DNA of 64,000 nucleotides from Streptomyces sp. NBC_00536 (GCF_036346295.1 NZ_CP107819.1:5456001-5520000), one strand, 5' to 3'; positions 17,417 through 26,451 are shown, numbered from the stretch's first letter. The notes: generated by a model not told the origin, from the letters alone. Made by a program: numbers and translations.

Positions 17417-17631
17417 CCTCACCTCCAAGGTGGTACGAGCTGTGTTCGCCGGTGACGCTATCGCGATCCGGGTGATTGTGTCGCGGCACCCCTCACGGAC
17501 CGACAGCAGTGCACTCGCGGAGCACTCCCACCTACGGCCGGTGACTGATGGTAGGCCAATAGGTACGCACGGTGGGTAGGGGTCTGCGGGCCCAAATCGG
17601 GGGAACCGGCGGAGGGTTGACCTACCCCTCC

Positions 17632-17892
17632 TCAGACGATCGAACCGTCCACGAAACACCAGCGCCAGGTCTCGCCCGGTTCGAAGCTCCGCATCACCGG
17701 GTGACCGGTCTTCTGGTGGTGCGCCGTGGCGTGTCGGTGCGGGGAGGAATCGCAGCAGCCCACGTTGCCGCACTCCAGGCACAGCCGCAGCTGTACCGGG
17801 TGACTGCCCAGCACCTCGCATTCCGGGCAGGTCAGGGCATGTGGGACGGGCTCGGGGCGCGGCAGTTCGGCAACGTGCTTGCACTCGCTCAT
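17632..17892 (-). CDS. UBP-type zinc finger protein
   Basis: An 86-residue protein that is essentially one zf-UBP domain: CPEC (about residue 22), CLECGNVGCCDSS (about 38-50) and the His cluster PHRHATAHHQKTGHPV. The domain binds zinc and, in eukaryotes, ubiquitin C-termini. In actinobacteria it is usually a stand-alone protein of unknown role, often beside the Na+/H+ antiporter as here. ATG 17892 is 66 bp from the divergent antiporter start. Function beyond zinc binding is unknown. Confidence 0.85.
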   Translation of the reverse strand: MSECKHVAELPRPEPVPHALTCPECEVLGSHPVQLRLCLECGNVGCCDSSPHRHATAHHQKTGHPVMRSFEPGETWRWCFVDGSIV

Positions 17893-17958
17893 GATGGCCA
17901 GCGTACGACGACGGTGCGGGCGCGCGACGACTCAAAGACGACTCAGAATGGATCTTCG

Positions 17959-19533
17959 ATGGAGGTATTGCCGCTGGTGGCACTGGTGGCGGGCAGCGCC
18001 GCCGTTGCCGGGCTGGCCCGCCGGACCCCGATTCCGGCGCCCCTGCTGCTCGTCGCGGCCGGGCTGATCGCCGCCTACGTCCCGGGCGTGCCGTCGTACG
18101 CCCTCGACCCGCACATCGTGCTGCCGCTGCTGCTCCCGCCGCTGCTGCACACCGCGGCGGTGGACAGCTCGTACCTGGACCTGCGGGCCAACCTGCGGCC
18201 GGTCGCGCTGCTGTCGGTGGGGTACGTGCTCTTCGCGACGGTGGCCGTGGGGTACGCCGCCTACCTGGTCGTACCGGACCTCTCGCTGCCCGTGGCGCTG
18301 GTGCTCGGCGCGGTGATCGCACCGCCGGACGCGGTCGCGGCCACCGCGATCGCGCGGCGGCTCGGGCTGCCGAACCGGATGACGACCATCCTTCAGGGTG
18401 AGTCCCTGGTCAATGACGCCACCGCGATCACCGCCTACAAGGTGGCCCTGGCCGCGGTCGTCGGCGTCGGCGCGGGCTGGTCGGAGGGCATCACCGAGTT
18501 CCTGCTGGCCTCGGTGGGCGGCGTCGGCGTCGGCCTGGTGCTGATGGTGCCGATCCACCACCTGCGCACCCGGCTGCGGGAGCCGCTGCTGCAGAACACG
18601 CTCTCGCTGCTGATCCCCTTCGTGGCGTACGCGGCGGCCGAGCGGGTGCACGCCTCCGGGGTGCTGGCCGTGGTGGTCGTCGGCCTGTACCTCGGGCACC
18701 GGAACTGGCAGGTCGACTTCGCCACCCGGCTCCAGGAGGAGGCGGTGTGGAAGGTGGTCGCCTTCGTGCTGGAGTCGGTGGTCTTCGCGCTGATCGGGCT
18801 CCAGCTGCCGGTGGTCCTGAAGGGGCTCGCGCAGTACGAGGGCGGGGCCGCGGCCTGGTACGCCGTCTTCGTGTTCCTGGCGGTGGTCGTCGCGCGGTTC
18901 GCCTGGGTCTTCCCGGCGACCTTCCTGCCGCGGGTGCTGTCGACACGGATCCGCGGGCGGGAACCGGATACGAACTGGAAGGCGCCGGTGGTCGTCGGCT
19001 GGGCCGGGATGCGGGGCGTGGTGTCGCTGGCCATCGCGTTCTCCGTGCCGATCTCGGTGCCGCACCGGAACCTGATCCTCTTCCTGACCTTCACGACGGT
19101 GATCGGCACCCTCGTGGTGCAGGGGCTGACCCTGCCGCCGCTGATCCGGCTGCTGCGGCTGCCGCCGCGGGACGCGCACGCCGAGACCCTGGCCGAGGCG
19201 CAGGCCCAGAGCGAGGCCTCGCGGGCGGCGGAGGAACGCCTGACGGAACTGCTGGCCTCGCCGTCGAACGCGCTGCCGCCGCCGCTTGCGGAACGCTTGC
19301 GGACGGTGCTGGAGCGGCGGCGCAACGCGGTGTGGGAGCGGCTGGGCGAGGTCAACGCGGTGACGGGGGAGTCGGCGGACGACGTCTACCGCCGCCTGGC
19401 GCGGGAGATGATCGAGGCCGAGCGGGAGGTCTTCGTGACCTTGCGCGACCGGCGTCGCATCGACGACGAAATGCTCCGCGCGTTGCTGCGCCGCCTGGAC
19501 CTGGAGGAAGCGGCGGCCTACCGCGAGGAATAG
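17959..19533 (+). CDS. Monovalent cation/proton antiporter (CPA1, Na+/H+ exchanger)
   Basis: A 524-residue CPA1 antiporter with about 12 membrane helices in the first 400 residues. It has the conserved GAVIAPPDAVAATAI (about residue 118) and GESLVNDATAI (about 152) motifs, containing the ion-site Asp residues, and WAGMRGVVSLAIA near 350. The C-terminal 130 residues form a charged cytosolic coiled-coil tail. It should export Na+ or K+ for pH and salt homeostasis. The neighbouring SigH stress locus fits an osmotic-stress context. The ribosome site before ATG 17959 is weak; the start is chosen because the first helix begins there. Confidence 0.9.
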   Translation: MEVLPLVALVAGSAAVAGLARRTPIPAPLLLVAAGLIAAYVPGVPSYALDPHIVLPLLLPPLLHTAAVDSSYLDLRANLRPVALLSVGYVLFATVAVGYAAYLVVPDLSLPVALVLGAVIAPPDAVAATAIARRLGLPNRMTTILQGESLVNDATAITAYKVALAAVVGVGAGWSEGITEFLLASVGGVGVGLVLMVPIHHLRTRLREPLLQNTLSLLIPFVAYAAAERVHASGVLAVVVVGLYLGHRNWQVDFATRLQEEAVWKVVAFVLESVVFALIGLQLPVVLKGLAQYEGGAAAWYAVFVFLAVVVARFAWVFPATFLPRVLSTRIRGREPDTNWKAPVVVGWAGMRGVVSLAIAFSVPISVPHRNLILFLTFTTVIGTLVVQGLTLPPLIRLLRLPPRDAHAETLAEAQAQSEASRAAEERLTELLASPSNALPPPLAERLRTVLERRRNAVWERLGEVNAVTGESADDVYRRLAREMIEAEREVFVTLRDRRRIDDEMLRALLRRLDLEEAAAYREE

Positions 19534-19545
19534 CCCCCGGGCCGC

Positions 19546-19943
19546 GGGTCCTCAATCGCCGGACGGGCTGGGATGGCTGCGCTGAGCCGGCGGCTCCGGC
19601 GGGCGGGGTGTCCGGTGCGGGCCCGGTGTGCCTCCGGCGGGTCCTCAATCGCCGGACGGGCCGAGTTGGCCCGCCTGGGTCGGTGGTCGTGGCCGGGCCG
19701 GGTGGCTCCGGCCGGGGGAGCGAATTCAGCCCGTCCGGCGTTTGAGGACCCGCCGGAGGCGGTGACGGGCCGGGGCCGGGCCCTTCGGCTTCGCCGACGG
19801 TCCCTGCCGGGACGCGGTATCGGGCCGGGGCGGGTGCGGGGATGGCTCCGGCGGGGGAGTGAATTCAGCCCGTCCGGCGTTTGAGGACCCGCCGGAGGCG
19901 GCTACGGGCCGGGGCCGGGCCCTTCGGCTTCGCCGACCGGGCG
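19546..19943. repeat. REP-like repeat cluster (CGTCCGGCGTTTGAGGACC family), with a direct repeat at 139-bp spacing
   Basis: The 458-bp space between the antiporter and the PLP enzyme holds no gene. It contains GGTCCTCAATCGCCGGACGG at about 19547 and 19640. In addition two nearly identical copies, each about 80 bp, of a GAATTCAGCCCGTCCGGCG-led block start at 19722 and 19861. Each includes GTTTGAGGACCCGCCGGAGG and a CCCTTCGGCTTCGCCGA stem. They resemble the repeats at 8.9 and 59.5 kb. Confidence 0.75.
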
Positions 19944-19991
19944 GCGGGCCGGGCGCCGGGCCCGGGGGTTTTGGGTGCGGCCCCGGTGGGG

Positions 19992-20912
19992 TCACGGGTG
20001 GCCCGTGATGACGGCGGCGAGCCGGGTGCCCGGGGCGAAGGCTCCGCGGGACGCCAGCTCGGCCAGGGCCCACAGCAGCTTCGCCACGTACACCCGCTCG
20101 ACCGGCACCCCGTGCCGCTCCTCGAAGTCGGCCGCGAAGGCCTCCAGCCCGGCCGGAACCTTGGCGTAGCCCCCGTGGTGGAAGTCCTCGGCCAGACTCC
20201 ACGCGCCCCGCGGGCCCCCGTACGCCGCCACCTGGAGGGAACGTATCTCCGCCCCCAGGAACCCGCCCCGCAGCACCGGCACCCCCAGCGCCCGCTGCCC
20301 GGGGCCGAGCCCGGCCGCCAGACCCGCCAGGGTCCCGCCCGTCCCGCACGCCACGGCCGCCACATCGGCCGGCCCCCGCAGCTCGCGGCCCAGTTCCGCG
20401 CAGCCCGCCAGCGCGAGCGCGTTGCTGCCGCCCTCGGGGACGACGTACGCCCCCACCGCACCGGCCCCGGCCAGCAGCCCGGCCAGTACCTCCGGCTCCG
20501 CCTTGCGCCGGTACGCCGAGCGGGTCACGAAGCGCAGCCGCATGCCGTCCGCCACGCACCGGGCCAGCGAGGGGTTCAGCGGCCGGTCGGCCAGTTCGTC
20601 GCCGCGCACGATCCCGACCGTGGCCATCCCGACGAGCCGCCCGGCGGCCGCGGTGGCCCGCAGGTGGTTCGAGTAGGCCCCGCCGAAGGTCACGAGGGAC
20701 CCGTACCCCCCGGCCCGCGCGGCCCGCAGGTTCGGCGCGAGCTTGCGCCACTTGTTGCCGGGCAGCTCGGGATGGACCAGGTCGTCCCGCTTGAGCAGCA
20801 GCCGCACCCCGTACCGCTCGAACCGCTCGTCGCACACCTCGGCCAACGGCGAGGGCGCCCGCTCGCGCAACGGGTCATCGGGGTGGTCATCGGGGTCGCC
20901 TGGACGGTTCAC
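19992..20912 (-). CDS. PLP-dependent D-cysteine desulfhydrase / ACC deaminase-family protein
   Basis: A 306-residue fold-type II PLP enzyme. The lysine loop LPGNKWRKLAPNL (about residue 50) supplies the cofactor lysine, TFGGAYSNH (about 74) the substrate site, and VACGTGGTLAGL (about 187) the phosphate-binding loop. The family covers D-cysteine desulfhydrases (giving pyruvate, ammonia and sulfide) and ACC deaminases; sequence alone does not separate them. The start is GTG 20912, with a short Pro/Asp-rich N-terminus that may be over-extended. It is transcribed with the amidase gene upstream. Confidence 0.82.
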   Translation of the reverse strand: MNRPGDPDDHPDDPLRERAPSPLAEVCDERFERYGVRLLLKRDDLVHPELPGNKWRKLAPNLRAARAGGYGSLVTFGGAYSNHLRATAAAGRLVGMATVGIVRGDELADRPLNPSLARCVADGMRLRFVTRSAYRRKAEPEVLAGLLAGAGAVGAYVVPEGGSNALALAGCAELGRELRGPADVAAVACGTGGTLAGLAAGLGPGQRALGVPVLRGGFLGAEIRSLQVAAYGGPRGAWSLAEDFHHGGYAKVPAGLEAFAADFEERHGVPVERVYVAKLLWALAELASRGAFAPGTRLAAVITGHP

Positions 20913-20975
20913 CCAGCCATTGTCCGCCGCCCCACCCGGGGGCGCGGGCCGGGTGCGGCCGCGCCCCCGGGGGTG

Positions 20976-21566
20976 TCACTTCAGGCGTTCCGCCACGCGG
21001 TCCCGCATCGAGTTCATCGTGAAGCCCTTCGGGTCGATCTTGCCCGGCTGCCATTCCAGGTGGCCGATCACCGAGCGGGCGGTCCAGCCGTGGGACCGGC
21101 AGACGGCCGCCGCCGCGCGGGCGATGGCGTCGAGCTGGGCCTCGGGCCAGGGGTCGTCGCCGTCGCCGAGGTTCTCGCACTCGAAGCCGTAGAAGTGCGA
21201 GTTGCCGTCGGTGTCCGCCTGGTTGTCCGGCGGCAGGGCCTTCTCGGCGACCACCGCGGCCAGTACGTCCCCGTCGCCGGCGCCCGCGTGGTTGGCGCGG
21301 CCGTAGCCGACGAGGTGGACCGTGCCGTCCTTGGTGATGACCCCGTGGCACAGCGGGCCGGGGAGTTCGCTGTAGCCGTCGCGGCAGATCTCGACGGTGT
21401 ATTGCGCGCCGCGCGTGACCGTGTGGTGGATCATCACGCCGTTGACGGGTCCCCAGGGGCCCTTGTGGTTGCGGTTGTGGGTGCGCCAGGAGCCGACTTC
21501 GACGACGGTCAGCCCCTCGTCCCGTAGTGCTCCGATGAACCGGTCCGCGGACATGGGTGCGGCCAT
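20976..21566 (-). CDS. N-acetylmuramoyl-L-alanine amidase (Amidase_2)
   Basis: A 196-residue amidase of the T7-lysozyme/PGRP fold. Zinc ligands are visible as VMIHHTVT (about residue 44) and IGHLEWQPGKIDP (His and catalytic Lys, about 168). There is no signal peptide or wall-binding domain, so it may be cytosolic, phage-derived or released non-classically. It would cleave the lactyl-amide bond of peptidoglycan. ATG 21566 is used; ATG 21554 is also possible. It stands 63 bp upstream of the PLP enzyme on the same strand. Confidence 0.85.
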   Translation of the reverse strand: MAAPMSADRFIGALRDEGLTVVEVGSWRTHNRNHKGPWGPVNGVMIHHTVTRGAQYTVEICRDGYSELPGPLCHGVITKDGTVHLVGYGRANHAGAGDGDVLAAVVAEKALPPDNQADTDGNSHFYGFECENLGDGDDPWPEAQLDAIARAAAAVCRSHGWTARSVIGHLEWQPGKIDPKGFTMNSMRDRVAERLK

Positions 21567-21739
21567 GACCGCCTCCTTTGCGGTGCGCGACGGTCACCTT
21601 GCGTGTCCGCCTCGTTACGCAACGGGTGTAGCGGAGAGGATCCGGCCGAGGCCAGGGCGTTCGTACGGCGTACGAGCGGTGTGCGAGCGGATCCGGACAC
21701 CGACCCCCTCCGCCCCGCACGCCCCACCCGGCACGGGTG

Positions 21740-22936
21740 TCACGCCGTGGCCAGCCACAGGTCGGGCCCGAAGACCTCGTAGTGGATGTCGGCGGGCGCC
21801 ACGCCCTTGGCGAGCAGCTGCTCGCGCACCGCCCGCATGAAGGGCAGCGGACCGCACAGGTATGCCCGGGTGCCGGGCGCGAGGGGTACGTCCGTCAGGT
21901 CCACCCGGCCGGCGCGGTCACCGGCCTCGGGCGCCTCCTCGTACCAGAACAGGGCCTCGGGGCCGCCCAGTTTGCCCGCGAGCGCCCGGTGGTCGGTGCG
22001 CAGGGCGTGGTCGGCGGGGGAGCGGTCGGCGTGGACGACGGTGACGGGGGCCGGGTGGCCGGTGTCGGCGAGGTGTTCCAGCATCGACAGCATCGGGGTG
22101 CAGCCGATCCCGGCCGAGGCGAGCAGCAGCGGCGCCCCGGAGTCCTGGAGGACCAGGTCGCCGTAGGGGGCGGAGACGCGCAGCCGGTCCCCGGGGTGGA
22201 CGTGGGCGTGCAGGTGGCCGGAGACCTCGCCGTCGGGGCCCGCGGCCGCCGCGCCGTGCACCCGCTTGACGGTGATCGCGCGGACGGGCGAGCCGGGGGC
22301 GCTGGAGAGGCTGTACTGGCGGATCTGGCGCGCGCCGTCGGCGAGGCTGACCTGGACGGAGACGTACTGGCCGGGCTTGAAGTCCGGGGCCGGCGCCCCG
22401 TCGGCGGGGGCGAGCCGGAAGGTGGCGCAGTCCGCGGTCTCCTCGGTCCGGCCGGTCACGGTCCACTCGCGCCAGACGTCACCGGCGGCGACCCGCTGCC
22501 CGGCGTACAGCCGCTCCTCGATGGCGATGAGGGCGTTGGCCATCAGCCAGTAGACCTCGTCCCAGGCCTCGGCCACCTCGGGGGTGACGGCCTCGCCGAG
22601 GATCTCCGCGATGGCCGCGAAGAGGTGCCGGTGGACGACGGGGTACTGCTCGCGGGTGACGCCGAGCGAGGCGTGCTTGTGGGCGATGCGGTGCAGCATC
22701 ACGTCCGGGCGGACGTCCGGGTGGGCGACGAGGTGGGTCGCGAAGGCGGCGATGGAACCGGCGAGCGCCTGCTTCTGGAGGCCGGCGGCCTGGTTGCCGC
22801 GGTTGAACAGGTCGCGCAGCAGCTCCGGATGGGCTGCGAACAGCTTCGCGTAGAAGAGTTCCGTGATGTCACCGATGGCCGCTCCGACGGCGGGCAGGGT
22901 GGCGCGGACGGTCGCGGTCGACTTCTCGGAAAGCAC
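21740..22936 (-). CDS. hmp: Flavohemoglobin nitric oxide dioxygenase
   Basis: A 398-residue flavohemoglobin. The N-terminal globin (1-140) has the proximal histidine in HKHASLGV (about residue 85). The FAD domain has RQYSLSSAP (about 205) and the NAD(P)H domain GIGCTPMLSMLEHL (about 275). It oxidises nitric oxide to nitrate using O2 and NAD(P)H. It starts at GTG 22936. An NsrR-type site lies about 55-80 bp upstream, and nsrR is the next gene upstream on the same strand. NO-responsive derepression is therefore expected. Confidence 0.95.
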   Translation of the reverse strand: MLSEKSTATVRATLPAVGAAIGDITELFYAKLFAAHPELLRDLFNRGNQAAGLQKQALAGSIAAFATHLVAHPDVRPDVMLHRIAHKHASLGVTREQYPVVHRHLFAAIAEILGEAVTPEVAEAWDEVYWLMANALIAIEERLYAGQRVAAGDVWREWTVTGRTEETADCATFRLAPADGAPAPDFKPGQYVSVQVSLADGARQIRQYSLSSAPGSPVRAITVKRVHGAAAAGPDGEVSGHLHAHVHPGDRLRVSAPYGDLVLQDSGAPLLLASAGIGCTPMLSMLEHLADTGHPAPVTVVHADRSPADHALRTDHRALAGKLGGPEALFWYEEAPEAGDRAGRVDLTDVPLAPGTRAYLCGPLPFMRAVREQLLAKGVAPADIHYEVFGPDLWLATA

Positions 22937-22991
22937 CTGTGTACCTCGTGTGGGTGTATGGGGGCGTCTGTGGGTGTAGCTGGATCGAGTT

Positions 22992-23014
22992 AACTTGCAT
23001 ATGAGACTCGTATT
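22992..23014. promoter_or_regulatory. NsrR operator upstream of hmp
   Basis: AACTTGCATATGAGACTCG followed by TATT is a 23-bp near-palindrome of the 11-1-11 form. Its left half matches the operator in front of nsrR at 10 of 11 bases. Confidence 0.75.
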
Positions 23015-23120
23015 TAACGGCGCGAAGGAAGCCCGCCGTGATGCGGAAATGTGTTCGAATGGCTCCCTGGAGTCAGGTCGGGCGGCCCGGCGATGGTCCG
23101 TTACCGGCCAACCGGCCCCC

Positions 23121-23570
23121 TCAGCCGGGGCTGTGGGCCCGGGGTCCGGCGATGCCCAGCAGGAGCGGCCCGGTCGGGGCCGCCACCAGGCTGTTCACCG
23201 TCAGCGGGTCCAGTGCGGCGAAGAACGCCTCCTGGGCCCGGCGCAGCGCGCCGCGCAGGATGCACGCGGAGCGCAGCGGGCAGGGGGTGGTGCCGTCGCA
23301 GTCGACGACGTCCCCCGCGCCCTCCAGCTCGCGGACGATCCCGCCGACCGACGCCGAGCGCCCCGCGCCGGTGAGCGCCAGCCCGCCGCCGCGGCCGCGC
23401 CGGGCCTCTACCAGGCCCAGGTGCTGCAGTTTCGCGACCACCTTGGCCGTGTGCGTGTAGGGCACCTCCATCGCGGCCGCCACCTCGCGGGTGGTGGGGA
23501 GGTCCGTCTCCTCGACGGCCAGGCGCATCAGGACGCGCAGTGCCAGGTCGGTGAATCGGGTGAGCCGCAT
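23121..23570 (-). CDS. nsrR: NsrR, Rrf2-family nitric oxide-sensing repressor
   Basis: A 149-residue Rrf2 regulator. The winged helix includes RLTRFTDLALRVLMRLA and MEVPYTHTAKVVAKLQHLGLV. Three cysteines in CDGTTPCPLRSAC (about residues 93-105) ligate a [4Fe-4S] cluster that NO destroys, releasing DNA. It should repress hmp and itself: matching operators lie before both genes. ATG 23570 begins MRLTRFTD, the family's usual start. The C-terminus has a short Pro/Gly tail. Annotation as NsrR rather than IscR rests on the Cys spacing and the hmp neighbour. Confidence 0.93.
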   Translation of the reverse strand: MRLTRFTDLALRVLMRLAVEETDLPTTREVAAAMEVPYTHTAKVVAKLQHLGLVEARRGRGGGLALTGAGRSASVGGIVRELEGAGDVVDCDGTTPCPLRSACILRGALRRAQEAFFAALDPLTVNSLVAAPTGPLLLGIAGPRAHSPG

Positions 23571-23585
23571 GTCCCCACTCTAGGA

Positions 23586-23608
23586 AACTTGCATCTGGGA
23601 GGCAAGTT
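23586..23608. promoter_or_regulatory. NsrR operator upstream of nsrR
   Basis: AACTTGCATCTGGGAGGCAA plus GTT is a 23-bp palindrome with perfect AACTTGC/GCAAGTT arms. It is 16 bp upstream of the nsrR ATG, so autoregulation is expected. Confidence 0.85.
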
Positions 23609-23813
23609 AAAGCGGCGGGAGGGGCAGGGCGCGGGAGGTGGCTGGAACAGGTGGGGTGCCCGGGAAGTCGAGTGAGTCCTGAGGCTCATGTGAACCAGAG
23701 ACAGTGCCCATGCCCCGGACGGAGTAGTCCCACCCTTTTGTGTAATGGTCCCACCACGCACGGTCCTGAAAGGCTTCCACCGCAGACCCATGGAGTGATC
23801 GAAAGGGAAATAC

Positions 23814-25223
23814 ATGTCGGTCCAGGCAGGTTCCGAGTCCGAGGCCCAGCCTCAGCCGCAGCGCAGTCTCGCGACAGCAGCCGCGCGGAACTTGGCAACC
23901 ACCACCAAGTCCAAGCCGCAGATGCAGGAGATCACCTCGCGGTGGCTGCTGAAGATGCTGCCGTGGGTTTCGGTGCAGGGTGGCACCTACCGGGTGAACC
24001 GCCGCCTCACCTACTCCGTCGGTGACGGACGAGTGGAGTTCATCAAGACCGGGACCCAGGTCCAGGTGATCCCGGCCGAGCTGGGCGAACTGCCCCTGCT
24101 GCGCGAGTACGAGGACATCGACGTCCTCACCGAACTCGCCCAGCGCTGCAACCAGGTCGACTTCGAGGCCGGCCAGGAGCTGACCTCCTTCGGCAACACC
24201 GCCGACAAGGTGTTCCTGCTCGCCCACGGCCGGATCGACCAGATCGGCCCCGGCCCCTACGGCGAGGACGCGGTCCTGCGCACCGTCGCCGACGGCGCGT
24301 ACTTCGGCGAGAACGCCCTCACCGACGAGGAGGCGATCTGGGAGTACACCGCCCGCGCCGCCACCTCGGGCACCGCGCTCGTCCTCTCCCGCCAGGACTT
24401 CCAGCTGCTGGCCGACCGCGTGGACTCGCTGCGGGCGCACGTGGAGCACGTACGCTCCCAGCCCGAGCAGCAGACCAACAAGTACGGCGAGGCCGCCATC
24501 GACCTCTCCGCGGGCCACAAGGGCGAGGCCGTCCTGCCCGGCACCTTCGTGGACTACGAGGCCAGGCCGCGCGAGTACGAACTCAGCATCGCCCAGACCG
24601 TCCTGCGCGTGCACACCCGCGTCGCGGACCTCTACAACCAGCCGATGAACCAGACCGAGGAGCAGTTGCGGCTCACGGTCGAGGCGCTGCGCGAGCGCCA
24701 GGAATTCGAGATGCTCAACAACCGCGACTTCGGCCTGCTCCACAACGCCGAGTACGACCAGCGGATCCAGCCGCACGACGGCGCGCCCACCCCCGACGAC
24801 ATGGACCAGCTGCTCAGCATGCGCCGCGGGTCCAAGATGTTCCTCGCCCACCCCAAGGCCATCGCCGCCTTCGGGCGCGAGTGCAACAAGCGCGGCCTCT
24901 ACCCCGAGTCGATCGACATCGGCGGTCACCGGGTGCCGTCCTGGCGCGGGGTGCCGATCTTCCCGAGCAGCAAGATCCCGATCAGTGACGCCCGTACGAC
25001 CTCCATCCTCTGCATGCGCACCGGCGAGGACGACGGCGGTGTGATCGGCCTGCACCAGCCCGGGATCCCGGACGAGATCGAGCCGAGCATGTCCGTCCGG
25101 TTCATGGGGATCAGCGAGCAGGCGATCATCTCCTACCTGGTCACCGCCTACTTCTCGGCCGCCGTCCTGGTGCCGGACGCCCTCGGTGTCCTGGAGAACG
25201 TCGAGATCGGGCGCTGGCGCTGA
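23814..25223 (+). CDS. eshA: Family 2B encapsulin shell protein with cyclic-nucleotide-binding domain (EshA)
   Basis: A 469-residue EshA protein. The N-terminal 80 residues hold a Gln-rich arm and the first shell strands ([19 protein letters not shown]). A cNMP-binding domain follows at about residues 95-215, with the phosphate-cassette-like [22 protein letters not shown]. The HK97-type capsid fold resumes to the end (MSMRFMG-like [22 protein letters not shown]). Family 2B encapsulins self-assemble into protein nanocompartments in the cytosol, and the inserted domain decorates the outside. EshA was first noted for roles in Streptomyces development and antibiotic production. The next gene, a polyprenyl synthase 25 nt downstream, is the probable cargo. 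The nucleotide bound is unknown here. Confidence 0.93.
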   Translation: MSVQAGSESEAQPQPQRSLATAAARNLATTTKSKPQMQEITSRWLLKMLPWVSVQGGTYRVNRRLTYSVGDGRVEFIKTGTQVQVIPAELGELPLLREYEDIDVLTELAQRCNQVDFEAGQELTSFGNTADKVFLLAHGRIDQIGPGPYGEDAVLRTVADGAYFGENALTDEEAIWEYTARAATSGTALVLSRQDFQLLADRVDSLRAHVEHVRSQPEQQTNKYGEAAIDLSAGHKGEAVLPGTFVDYEARPREYELSIAQTVLRVHTRVADLYNQPMNQTEEQLRLTVEALRERQEFEMLNNRDFGLLHNAEYDQRIQPHDGAPTPDDMDQLLSMRRGSKMFLAHPKAIAAFGRECNKRGLYPESIDIGGHRVPSWRGVPIFPSSKIPISDARTTSILCMRTGEDDGGVIGLHQPGIPDEIEPSMSVRFMGISEQAIISYLVTAYFSAAVLVPDALGVLENVEIGRWR

Positions 25224-25248
25224 GCGGGCGGCCGGGGGAGACGACGGC

Positions 25249-26325
25249 ATGACGGCCACCGAGGAACGGCCGGTCGGCGAAGGCGTGCCGATCGGCGGCG
25301 AGATGTCGCCCGGAGACGGGCAGGAGGCCGCGGTCCTGCTGGCCAGGACAAGAGAAACGGTCAACCCGAGACTGCGCCGTACGGTCGAGGGCCTGCCCGG
25401 ATCGATGCGACGTGTGGCCATGTACCACTTCGGCTGGGAGCAGGCCGACGGAACCCCGGCCGCGGGCCAGGCGGGCAAGGCCATCCGGCCCGCCCTGGTC
25501 CTCGCGTCCGCCGAGGCGCTCGGCGGGCACGCCGAGGACGCCGTACCCGCGGCGGTCGCGGTGGAACTGGCGCACAACTTCACGCTGTTGCACGACGACG
25601 TGATCGACGAGGACGTGCGCAGGCGCGGCAGAGCCACGGCCTGGAGCGTCTTCGGGATACCGGAGGCGATCATCTCCGGGGACGCGATGATGGCGCTGGC
25701 GCTCCAGCAGCTCGCGGAGGATCCCCATCCGGCCTCGGCGCGGGCCTCGGCCCGGCTCGCGGCCTGTGTCATCGAACTGTGCGGCGGGCAGCAGGCGGAC
25801 ATCGCCTTCGAGCGCCGCGAGCACGTCTCGCTCGACGAGTGCCTGTCGATGGCCATGGCCAAGACCGGGGCGTTACTGGGATGCGCCTGCGCCCTCGGCG
25901 CGCTGTACGCCGGGGCCGGGCCGGAGGAGGTCGACGCGATGGACGCGTTCGGCCGGGAGGCCGGACTGGCCTTCCAGCTGATCGACGACCTGATCGGCAT
26001 CTGGGGGGATCCGGAGCACACCGGCAAGCCCGCGGGCGCCGATCTGCGGGCGCGCAAGAAGTCCCTGCCGGTCGTCGCCGCCCTCACCTCGGGCACGGCG
26101 GCGGGCGCGGACCTGGCCGCCCTGTACGCGGGCGCCATGGAGGCGGGCGACGTGCGCCGGGCCGCCGACGCGGTGGAGCGGGCCGGCGGGCGGGACTGGG
26201 CGCAGGCCCATGCCGCCGACCGGATGGGACGGGCCGTGCAGCAGCTCGCGCGGGCCGTACCGGATCCGGGGGCGGCGGACGGGCTGCTGGCGCTGGCCGA
26301 GTTCGTGACCCGCAGGACGCGCTGA
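25249..26325 (+). CDS. Polyprenyl synthase (isoprenyl diphosphate synthase), probable encapsulin cargo
   Basis: A 358-residue trans-prenyltransferase. The first Asp-rich motif LLHDDVIDED (about residue 118) and second QLIDDLIGIWGD (about 243) bind Mg2+-diphosphate; KAIRPALVLAS precedes the first. It condenses isopentenyl diphosphate with allylic diphosphates to give C15-C20 or longer chains. Residues 1-40 are unusual for the enzyme: Gly/Glu/Pro-rich and likely disordered, as expected for a cargo-loading segment of family 2 encapsulins. It starts 25 nt after eshA. Codon 209 is TTA (25873-25875), so translation should depend on the bldA tRNA. It ends at a strong hairpin. Confidence 0.9.
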   Translation: MTATEERPVGEGVPIGGEMSPGDGQEAAVLLARTRETVNPRLRRTVEGLPGSMRRVAMYHFGWEQADGTPAAGQAGKAIRPALVLASAEALGGHAEDAVPAAVAVELAHNFTLLHDDVIDEDVRRRGRATAWSVFGIPEAIISGDAMMALALQQLAEDPHPASARASARLAACVIELCGGQQADIAFERREHVSLDECLSMAMAKTGALLGCACALGALYAGAGPEEVDAMDAFGREAGLAFQLIDDLIGIWGDPEHTGKPAGADLRARKKSLPVVAALTSGTAAGADLAALYAGAMEAGDVRRAADAVERAGGRDWAQAHAADRMGRAVQQLARAVPDPGAADGLLALAEFVTRRTR

Positions 26326-26347
26326 GGCGAGCCGACGCGTGGTGAGG

Positions 26348-26385
26348 AGGCCGGTTCCGGTGCCGCAAGGTGCCGGAACCGGCCT
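26348..26385 (+). terminator. Terminator of the eshA-prenyl synthase operon
   Basis: The 13-bp stem AGGCCGGTTCCGG (26348-26360) pairs with 26373-26385. It is extended by four inner pairs around a GCAA tetraloop and followed by TT. Confidence 0.85.
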
Positions 26386-26451
26386 TTCCGCACGTCCCGG
26401 GCCAACTCTAGGATCACGCAAGGTCGTTGCGCGTGGCGAAAGGTGAGGCTG

